Shown here one piece after another: positions 57,215-64,000 of a stretch of 64,000 nt of DNA. The first letter of the stretch is position 1. Every line of letters begins with the position of its first letter. Position numbers and translations under genes: made by a program. The stretch lies in NCBI GenBank assembly GCA_031426735.1, contig JASJPK010000048.1:100465-164464 (forward strand). Direction: 5' to 3'. The stretch is from PFJX01 sp031426735 (GTDB lineage Bacteria; Pseudomonadota; Gammaproteobacteria; Burkholderiales; Thiobacillaceae). The notes below the pieces were generated by a model. The model had not been told where the DNA came from, did not search any database, and saw nothing but the letters and a program-made list of their open reading frames with translations.

Positions 57215-57408
57215 TTCAGGCGGGGCGCTAGAAGATTGCTGCCTTGGGGCGGCGGCGACCTTTGTGCTTGTTGTGGGGGAGGACTGATGTTCGGCCACAA
57301 CTGCCATTGGTACGTGTCGCCACCAACGGCCGCAATTAGCCGGTCTACGGCCGCACTTGAACCTGACGGCAGAGATCGAGCGGATGTTCGAGGGTGTGGG
57401 ATTCACGC

Positions 57409-58266
57409 TCAACGACTTCGATACCAAGCCTCTTTCGCTGTCCCTTGTTCCGATTGTTCGCGACGTATTGTGAATAGGGCGGATTCATGCAGAACCTGAC
57501 GCCAGCTTGAACAGCCATAGCGCTTCGGCGTGTGTGTCGGCTCACGTCCGGTGATGTATTCGATGGCTTTGGCAAGCTGAGTCCATCCATCTTCGGCAAG
57601 CACATCCTCGGCATCACGTAGCAGATTAACGATGGTGCATGATGTCCAAGCGACGCCTGCTCCACCAGGAAGAATTCCGTGCACAACAAATTCCATGAAG
57701 TCGGGAGACTGCATTAAATTTGTCATGTTTTTTCTAACGTCATCCTGGTTCTGAGCGAGCTTTCTCAACTCCTCAAAGCGTTCGTCGATAATACGAAAGC
57801 ATGCGTCGAGGTAGGCATCGGCTTGGACGCAACCCGCCTCGGTCCAGATGTCATGGATATCAATGAAGTGGTGGACCATGTCGTTCCGTAGATCGACCAA
57901 CTCAGCGAGTCGCTGCTTCGTACGTTGATGGTCTTCTAGAGACATCTCAATTCGGAATGACGTGCGAGTCCAAATCTTGGTCGGATCGCCGGGATGATCC
58001 TGTTGTTCTTCTTCTTCTTCGCCCACCGGCAACGAAATGAGGTCAGTCGTCAGATCGCCAACAACCTGCCCCAAGGTCTTCTTGGCGACTTCATCTTTTC
58101 GCTTGTCCAGGAAACTGTGCATGTCTCCGGATACGCTCTCCACGACACTATGAGCAACCATGGCTTTGACCATGACCTCCAATTGCTGAATGCGCAGGAG
58201 GTTTCGACCCAATTTGCGTTGGATCTCCCGTTGAACACTAATAAGGCTTTCTGTTGGCGGAGCCAT
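57409..58266 (-). CDS. HEPN-like protein with C-terminal OST-HTH/LOTUS domain
   Basis: 285 aa. The helical middle part contains R127-N-D-M-V-H132, an R-x4-H motif like the RNase site of HEPN domains (context LVDLRNDMVHHFIDIHDIW). The C-terminus (227-270) reads GWTQLAKAIEYITGREPTH, then YGCSSWRQVL and FTIRRE, which matches the OST-HTH/LOTUS RNA-binding fold. A Glu run lies at 83-87. Base composition is lower in GC than the surrounding genome. It is divergent from the truncated ATPase. Together these suggest an RNA-targeting accessory, perhaps defensive, protein; no characterised homologue is recognised. Confidence 0.75.
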   Translation of the reverse strand: MAPPTESLISVQREIQRKLGRNLLRIQQLEVMVKAMVAHSVVESVSGDMHSFLDKRKDEVAKKTLGQVVGDLTTDLISLPVGEEEEEQQDHPGDPTKIWTRTSFRIEMSLEDHQRTKQRLAELVDLRNDMVHHFIDIHDIWTEAGCVQADAYLDACFRIIDERFEELRKLAQNQDDVRKNMTNLMQSPDFMEFVVHGILPGGAGVAWTSCTIVNLLRDAEDVLAEDGWTQLAKAIEYITGREPTHTPKRYGCSSWRQVLHESALFTIRREQSEQGTAKEAWYRSR

Positions 58267-58534
58267 CAGAGAATCCTACACCAGCAGGTGGACCGAAAAT
58301 CCTGCGCAAGCACACACACTACAGGTACAAAAGGTTCTGGTTCCGATCCGATAGAGTTCAACGTGTGGACCGGCGGCGTGATCCCACCATCCTTCCGCAT
58401 AACTATCTGCCGCGTCACCGGCAACAGTCGGCCAGAAGCTGACAGCCAGGCAGGTGCGCCGAACCCGGGCATGCGTAGTACGATGATAACCCTCGAAGAA
58501 GAGCGGTTATCCACCGTACCTAAGGGAGAGACGA

Positions 58535-58918
58535 ATGCGCTTGAAGGCTGTCACGCTGAAGAATTTCCGCTGCTACGAGGACGAAATCAATGTCAGTTTT
58601 GCAGACCTCACTACCTTTGTTGGCCGAAACGACATTGGTAAGTCATCGGTTCTCGAAGCTTTAGAGATCTTTTTCAACAACAGCGTCGTCTCAATTGAAC
58701 AAGGCGATGCGAACGTACATAGCGGAATCGAAAAAGTCGAAATCACCTGTGAATTTACCGAATTCCCTGATTCGCTAACCCTCGACGCTGGAGCTGAAAC
58801 ATCCCTCGCAGAGGAATTCCTATTGACGGACACGGGAACCCTGAAGCTCCGGAAGGTTTATGACTGCGGCAACAAGAAGCCATCGTTCGAAATATTCGTG
58901 GTTGCCACGCAACATTGA
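58535..58918 (+). pseudogene. Truncated OLD/RecF-like AAA ATPase (N-terminal fragment)
   Basis: 127 aa. It opens MRLKAVTLKNFRCYEDEINV and has Walker A GRNDIGKSS, as in OLD-family nucleases and RecF-type ABC ATPases, but ends at ATQH-stop where full-length relatives continue for several hundred residues (signature, Walker B and TOPRIM are all missing). An AAGGGAGAG ribosome-binding site remains. The next gene begins 18 nt later, so a deletion or insertion probably joined the stump to it. It could still be made as a short ATP-site peptide, but loss of function is more likely. Confidence 0.75.
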
Positions 58919-58936
58919 ATACGTTCCGTATAGCCG

Positions 58937-61900
58937 ATGCCTGATCCGACCGACTTTGCCGTAATTGCTAACCGTGATGCGACCGCCAGCATTCGCGGAT
59001 ACGTTTACCAGATATATCAGAGTGTGTGGGCCTGGATGCTCCTCAGGGAAGATGACGTACTTATCCTTGAAGGAGCTGAGGATTTCGATGTCCATGCGGG
59101 CCCCTCAGTTGTCGCTACGCAGGTCAAGCATGAGGCCCAGAACGTAACTTTGCGCTCTGGTGCCGTGATGGATGCGATTCAGAACTTCTGGACGCACCAA
59201 CACAACAATGATGGCTTTCGCGTGGTATTACGATTCCTGAGCACTGCAGACGCGGGCTGTGAACAAGGCGCTCCATTCGGCGCCGGCGTGCCCGGGCTGG
59301 AATTTTGGAGCTCTGTGGCCCAAGGTAGAGCGGATTGCGGGCCTCTGCGCCGTTTTCTTCTCACGCTGTCGCTTCATCAACCTCTGCTGGACTTCATCAG
59401 TACATCTTCTGACGAAGAACTGCGTGAGAAGTTATTGTTGCGTATCCAATGGGATCTTGGTGCCAGATATAAGGATGCACTTGAAGCCGTAATCGAAAGT
59501 AGATTGAAGGTGCATGGATTTAGGCGAGGGATTGGTACTCATCATTCCATCCGGGTGCTCCCGCACTTACTAAAGCAAGTCGCGGATCTCCTGACAGTCG
59601 ATGGCCCTAAGCGCCTCTGCTTTGGTGATTTTCTTAGCAGTTTCGACGAAGCAACAACGGAAGTAATTCCCCGTGCTGCATTTGAAGCTTTGCAAAATGC
59701 TGGAGGGATGCAGCGGCTCATTAGCATGCAAGATACCGGTGAGATCGCGCGCCTCTTGGCGATGCCGCCAAGCTTAAGTTCCCCAATTCCCAGGGTCACA
59801 GGTGCAATCGGCCGGATCAGCTTGGTAAAGAAGGTCGCAGCACTGCTGACCTCGGCGCGGGAAGTTTTTCTTCATGGAAGTAGCGGTGTCGGAAAAACGA
59901 ATCTGGCCTTGTTGGTCACCGAGGAGATCGGCGGCACTTGGCTATGGGCAGGTTTTCGCGGACGGTTACCAGACCAAGTCCAACAAGGGCTGGCACGAGC
60001 GGCATACGAGGTTGGGACTGCCGAGGGACCTATCCAGATTGTTCTTGACGACGTGGAGCTTGGTCGCATTTCGCAGTTCGAGCGCGAGTTCATTGCCCTG
60101 CTTTTCGCGATAACCCAACGAAACGGCCTAGTTCTCATCACTGGCATTGTTCGACCACCACTGCACTTATTACCCAAACTCTGGCTGCCAGCCGACTGCG
60201 AGGTATCGGTTCCATACTTCGACGAATCAGAGGTAAGCGAATTGCTCGCTGCCCATGGCTTATTCGATAGCAAGCAAAGGGACGGGTGGGCTCGTGTCAT
60301 CTTCGTTTCGACGTCCGGACACCCTCAATTGGTTCATGCAAGAGCGAGAACCCTATGTGCCAAGGGCTGGCCACAGGTGTCGTTGTCGGACTTGACCAAG
60401 AGTGAGGATATTGAGCGCGTCCGTACGGAGGCACGGCAAAGGCTGTTGCAGGAATTCCCAAGCGAGGCCACACGGCTGTTGGCATATCGCTTAAGCATTG
60501 TAATAGGAATGTTTTCAAGGGAATTGGCGCTTGCTGTGGGCTCCGCACCTCCGGCGATACAAATGGCAGGTGAGGCGTTCGACCATCTTGTCGGACCATG
60601 GATAGAACGGGAAGGCGAGGATCGTTTCCGAGTCTCTCCGTTACTGGGAGGGGCAGCAGAGAAAATCCTGACGGCGAGTGAGATCAATGCGATCCACGTC
60701 GCCATCGCGCATGACTACCTCAACCGGCACACACTGAATCAGTATGAAGTCGGGACAGCATTCTTCCATGCGTTCATGGCTAAAGACTGGAATATCTTAG
60801 TCAATATTGCGAATAGCATTGTTACCGAGGACTCGGAGCGAATTGGCCTCCTCTATGACGCCATGATTTGGTTTCCGCATATTTCGCTGGAAGTGGGCCA
60901 GCACATCGTGGAAGACAACCCGAGCGTTGATTTGATGCTCCGCCTCGCACAATTCAAGCTAGTCACGTCGTCTGCCAAGACAGAGGACGCGCTCAAGATC
61001 ATTGATCGTATGGAGGAACTCCTTGCGGCAATGGAGGACTCCGATCAGAAGAAAGTGTCCGAAGCGACGGTGTATGGGTTTGTCCTAAACACGTTTGATC
61101 TCTCTATACCCGCTCGAATTGTCGTCCATATGCTGTCTCGGCTGATCGATACTGCGACGACGCCTGGCCTGAAAGAGATTTATGAGAATCTCGGAAAGAG
61201 CCCTCCGCTTGACCTCCCTCGAATAGCTGATAATCGCCCCGAGCAGTTGCTCTTTTCATACCAAGCTGCTCGGATAAGCGGATTAGATGATCTCGCTGAA
61301 CTGGTTACTGCCTTGGAAGAACTGCCCAGGACTAAGCGAGACTCTCTCCTCGCCGTATGCCAATCAGATTTCGATTTTGCGACCCTCCTTATCAGCCGGG
61401 CTTGGTGGAATGACGTGCAGGATGGCAATCTGGACGTTGCTAAGGCAGTAGCAATATTGCAGCGTGTTGAGTCTGTTTCGCGAATCTGGGGTACATGGCA
61501 GCTTGTTCGCTCCTGCCAGGTGGCGATCTCCGTTATTCACGACGAATACGGCCATTCAATTGAATCGGCGTTAGCTGTGCTTGACGCGGCAGATGTCGAG
61601 TTCCCGAATGCGGCTGGTCTGATTAATCAACGGTCCAAAGTGCTCTTCCATGCGAAGCGGGACCAGGAGGCCTTAGTCATTGCAGAGCAGGCTCTAGCCT
61701 TGCCAGAACTGTCGAACGTCGAGTACGTCTTCACATGCCGAAGTGCAGGGATTGCAGCTGCTAACCTCGGATATTGGACAAGGGCTGTACACTTTTTTGA
61801 ACTTGGAGCAAAGCGCGCCTTGCAATCAACTGTGCAAGTGGCGATGGGGGTCGGCCTCATGGCAGATGCGGCAATCGGTTATTGGAAACAAGACAAGCGG

Positions 61901-62962
61901 CAAGAAAGTATTTCAAAGTTTGTCGAGGTACTCGATCTACTTCAACCCATTGCCCTTTCAGGCGACATAAAGCTGCGGCATTTGCACGCTACAGTCCGCC
62001 ATTGCATCTCTTGGATTCATTTCGATGCCCGACAAGAGCGATCTATAGAGTTGGCCGACCCGCTTCCAGGTATGTGCAGCAACCAAGAACCGCACGAAGG
62101 AATTAAAGATCATCGAATTATCAATATGTCTGCCGCTTGGCTGCTCCTCCATCAAACCGAACAAGTGATTGGCCTTGATTGCGGCGTTGGGTTAAGGGCT
62201 GAAGAGTTCCCCGACGCGAGGCAACCTGTTTTTGTATTGGGATACAAACGGACACTTAACTTCGAAACTGCGCTCAGAACCCCTCCTTGGGATGGCGTCG
62301 TGCCTGCACTGGTAGGGATGTTGGAAGCAATGGTTTTCTCCAGAGAGCTTGGGGTCCAAGATCATGAGGACAGGGGCTGGCAATCATGCGAAATTCCTCC
62401 GTTGCCTGACGACTACTGGAAGAACGTTGACAACTGGAGCCTAGTTTGCCCTGCCTTATTAGCAGCTTGCACAAACTGCCTAGCCCATCATCTTGAGAAA
62501 TCATTTCCGGTGGAGCATTGGCGAAGGGACCTCGCCACGCTGGCACCATTGCCAGATGAAGTCGTCGGGCTCCTAGGAGTTCTTGAGGGGAATCGTGCGG
62601 ATGGTTCCATTTATCAACAAGTGGGTGCAGGACTTGTCGCACTACGTACGGGAGCTGTTTCCGCCGAGACTTTATGGAAAATATCGTTCCGCCTATTGAA
62701 TGCATTTGAATTATTCAGGCGCGGGGTCGAGGGAGACATTGAGGTGTTGATAACGAGGCAATGGTGCCAGGTTATAGACACGCAGCGATTTGCCTTTGGA
62801 ACGCCATCGCTTGCCATCCCAGCAATTAGAGCGTCCTGTGCCGACGAAACACGAAAGGGATTGGCAAAAGTGGCAGTGATGCTTGCTGTTGCCGCACCCT
62901 ACCTCTCAGTTCGTATGGCGTCTGAAGCCAAGGCAATGCTTGAGAGAATCGCCGCTAGTTAA
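58937..62962 (+). CDS. Avs-like protein: Cap4/DUF4297-type nuclease - STAND NTPase - helical repeats
   Basis: 1341 aa. The N-terminal ~200 residues look like a Cap4/DUF4297 PD-(D/E)xK nuclease: GYVYQIYQSV, E45 and D49 in LEGAEDFDV, and Q62-V-K64 in TQVKHE. A P-loop NTPase follows: Walker A GSSGVGKT (314-321) and Walker B IQIVLDDVELG (D371, D372). The remaining ~850 residues are helical, TPR-like in part (e.g. ALVIAEQALALPEL, AVHFFELGAKRAL). This nuclease-STAND-repeat plan is that of Avs antiphage sensors, where the repeats bind a phage protein and unleash DNA cleavage. Codon use and GC differ from neighbouring housekeeping genes. Confidence 0.8.
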   Translation: MPDPTDFAVIANRDATASIRGYVYQIYQSVWAWMLLREDDVLILEGAEDFDVHAGPSVVATQVKHEAQNVTLRSGAVMDAIQNFWTHQHNNDGFRVVLRFLSTADAGCEQGAPFGAGVPGLEFWSSVAQGRADCGPLRRFLLTLSLHQPLLDFISTSSDEELREKLLLRIQWDLGARYKDALEAVIESRLKVHGFRRGIGTHHSIRVLPHLLKQVADLLTVDGPKRLCFGDFLSSFDEATTEVIPRAAFEALQNAGGMQRLISMQDTGEIARLLAMPPSLSSPIPRVTGAIGRISLVKKVAALLTSAREVFLHGSSGVGKTNLALLVTEEIGGTWLWAGFRGRLPDQVQQGLARAAYEVGTAEGPIQIVLDDVELGRISQFEREFIALLFAITQRNGLVLITGIVRPPLHLLPKLWLPADCEVSVPYFDESEVSELLAAHGLFDSKQRDGWARVIFVSTSGHPQLVHARARTLCAKGWPQVSLSDLTKSEDIERVRTEARQRLLQEFPSEATRLLAYRLSIVIGMFSRELALAVGSAPPAIQMAGEAFDHLVGPWIEREGEDRFRVSPLLGGAAEKILTASEINAIHVAIAHDYLNRHTLNQYEVGTAFFHAFMAKDWNILVNIANSIVTEDSERIGLLYDAMIWFPHISLEVGQHIVEDNPSVDLMLRLAQFKLVTSSAKTEDALKIIDRMEELLAAMEDSDQKKVSEATVYGFVLNTFDLSIPARIVVHMLSRLIDTATTPGLKEIYENLGKSPPLDLPRIADNRPEQLLFSYQAARISGLDDLAELVTALEELPRTKRDSLLAVCQSDFDFATLLISRAWWNDVQDGNLDVAKAVAILQRVESVSRIWGTWQLVRSCQVAISVIHDEYGHSIESALAVLDAADVEFPNAAGLINQRSKVLFHAKRDQEALVIAEQALALPELSNVEYVFTCRSAGIAAANLGYWTRAVHFFELGAKRALQSTVQVAMGVGLMADAAIGYWKQDKRQESISKFVEVLDLLQPIALSGDIKLRHLHATVRHCISWIHFDARQERSIELADPLPGMCSNQEPHEGIKDHRIINMSAAWLLLHQTEQVIGLDCGVGLRAEEFPDARQPVFVLGYKRTLNFETALRTPPWDGVVPALVGMLEAMVFSRELGVQDHEDRGWQSCEIPPLPDDYWKNVDNWSLVCPALLAACTNCLAHHLEKSFPVEHWRRDLATLAPLPDEVVGLLGVLEGNRADGSIYQQVGAGLVALRTGAVSAETLWKISFRLLNAFELFRRGVEGDIEVLITRQWCQVIDTQRFAFGTPSLAIPAIRASCADETRKGLAKVAVMLAVAAPYLSVRMASEAKAMLERIAAS

Positions 62963-63442
62963 GTCGATACCGCCGCCAAGGGCAAGCTTGGCTGTTGTTT
63001 CTTCGTAGCCGTCGGGAAAGCACGACATACCAGCCGCCCGATCCCAACCTGGTAAACAGCAACAATAGCCGATGACCCAGCAGCGGCCTCGAATAGTCAA
63101 TGGCCGCTTTGCCCCAGACAACCGTCCGCCAAAAGCCGATGGCCCTTGATGGTCGGGAGTGTGAGTTCGCCAGAGCGGGTAGCGGCCGTTCAACGTGAAT
63201 TTTATTCGAGTGGCAGGTAACCGACGCATTGTCGACTGAGACTGTCTGACACGCCAGTGACTGGATTGGCCGATCAAGAGCCGTTCATCTCCCCGGAAAA
63301 TTGCTTGCATGCCGACTGCAAACGCAGCTTCCGGCTGCAGTTCCGCACGGCCTTTTCTTGATCTTATTGATACGGCTCAAAGTTTCCCCGCGGTCCATTT
63401 GGTAAACAGGATGTCCTTGTCCATGACGCCAGAGGGGAAAAC
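62963..63442. other. Intergenic region at the right edge of the island
   Basis: 480 nt. No protein with convincing features is seen in any frame. The stretch contains several GCGGCC/GGCCGC-centred short repeats (around 63085, 63105, 63185) that look like decayed palindromic repeat DNA, and the region 57320-57360 on the other side of the island has similar GGCCGC blocks. A promoter for the lipoprotein should lie near 63380-63430. Confidence 0.4.
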
Positions 63443-63802
63443 ATGCAACGTCGAAAATTCCTGGTCCTTGCCGGACTGCTGGTCGCGGGATGTGCGACTA
63501 AAACGTCGACTCAGCCCAATGCATCCGGTTTGCGATTTTCCGAGGCAGAGCGCAAGACGATCACCGCTTACTACTCGCAAGCCGGCGGGCGCGCGCCTAC
63601 CGGGGCAATTCCGGCGCAACGGGTCAAGCCTGGCGATGTGCTCGATTCCGGCCAGCGTCCCAACAAGCTGCCGACCGATCTGGACAAGCTGCTGCCAAGT
63701 CTGCCGGAGCCCTACACGCGTCTGACCTTGGGTGCCGATGTGGTGCTGGTCAACCGCAACAGCCATGCGATTCTGGATGTGATTCCGCAAATCGCGTACT
63801 GA
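63443..63802 (+). CDS. RcnB/CigR-like lipoprotein
   Basis: 119 aa with a lipobox (LLVAGC, lipidated C17). The mature part has FSEAERKTITAYYSQAGG and ends with a short RcnB-type domain: LPSLPEPYTRLTLGADVVLV followed by AILDVIPQ. This domain occurs in RcnB (nickel/cobalt homeostasis) and CigR (anti-virulence regulator) proteins; the role here is not known. Base composition is back to the genome norm, so it lies outside the accessory island. Confidence 0.85.
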   Translation: MQRRKFLVLAGLLVAGCATKTSTQPNASGLRFSEAERKTITAYYSQAGGRAPTGAIPAQRVKPGDVLDSGQRPNKLPTDLDKLLPSLPEPYTRLTLGADVVLVNRNSHAILDVIPQIAY

Positions 63803-64000
63803 TCCTGTCGGGTCCTGATTCGGTGGGTTGGGGGTTGTGGCAGACGGTGGGATAGTCCTTTTGCCCGCGCCGATTGCTCGCTCAGGCCGCCGCCATTCTT
63901 TGCCTGCAGCGGCGATTGGCGCTGGGGTGCATGCTAAACTCGACAGCATTTAGATAACCCCGAGCCGGTGTTCAACCGGACCCGAGGATGGCGGAAGACA

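Noticed and set aside
57217..57408. Small gene between the gltD terminator and the HEPN-like gene
   Set aside because: Short frames here (for example 57236-57499) overlap the HEPN-like gene end and show no ribosome-binding site or domain.
63988..64000. Start of a new gene at the right edge (GAGG directly before ATG GCG GAA GAC)
   Set aside because: Only four codons are visible and the GAGG touches the ATG, so it cannot be supported.

Overview
The window looks like chromosomal DNA of a high-GC betaproteobacterium, probably of the Rhodocyclales/Nitrosomonadales type. The reasons are the gene content (RegB/RegA-type redox pair, UbiK, TorF-GlnK-AmtB, argB next to a STAS/hslV pair, gltBD) and the dense set of short palindromic repeats. 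The genus is an inference; no rRNA gene is present.

Layout. 1-720: start of thiC with a TPP riboswitch, running off the left edge. 783-7543: a haem-domain GGDEF/EAL protein, divergent from a large SARP/cyclase-like/ATPase/TPR regulator. 7571-19782: an unbroken minus-strand signalling block. Read from its 5' end it holds a CHASE/PAS/GAF histidine kinase, an Rcp1-like receiver, a NarL-type kinase and regulator, a receiver lacking its phospho-Asp, a 60-aa ORF, a STAS protein, CheW, two methyl-accepting proteins and a REC-GGDEF-EAL protein. There is no cheA. 19893-23078: tRNA-Leu(UAA), dsbA, a SPOR protein and argS.

23277-34077: a RAYT-like transposase, then a full guanidine-use operon on the minus strand. 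Its order is sigma-54 promoter, guanidine-I (ykkC) riboswitch, ABC importer, two DUF1989 proteins (probable carboxyguanidine deiminase), a biotin carboxylase of the urea/guanidine family, and allophanate hydrolase. The carboxylase gene carries palindromic repeat elements inserted in frame. 34380-37185: amtB, glnK and a TorF-like porin behind a second sigma-54 promoter, so both nitrogen operons are probably under NtrC/RpoN control.

37381-45902: ubiK, an M48 lipoprotease, a Nudix-ThiE fusion, a small membrane-anchored protein, phoU, a copper pair (PCuAC chaperone and OprC-like receptor), a RegB/RegA-type pair whose kinase lacks the redox cysteine, and hslV without hslU. 45951-48637: a STAS protein, argB and hsp20. 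48928-50928: a three-gene HvfABC-type cluster (EGKCG-repeat peptide, MNIO/DUF692 enzyme, DUF2063 partner) that should make a modified copper-binding peptide. 51096-57163: gltB and gltD.

57217-62962 is a lower-GC accessory island and the best candidate for a little-described system. It holds a HEPN + OST-HTH/LOTUS protein, a truncated OLD/RecF-like ATPase and a 1341-aa Cap4/DUF4297-like nuclease + STAND NTPase + repeat-domain protein resembling Avs antiphage sensors. The window closes with an RcnB/CigR-like lipoprotein.
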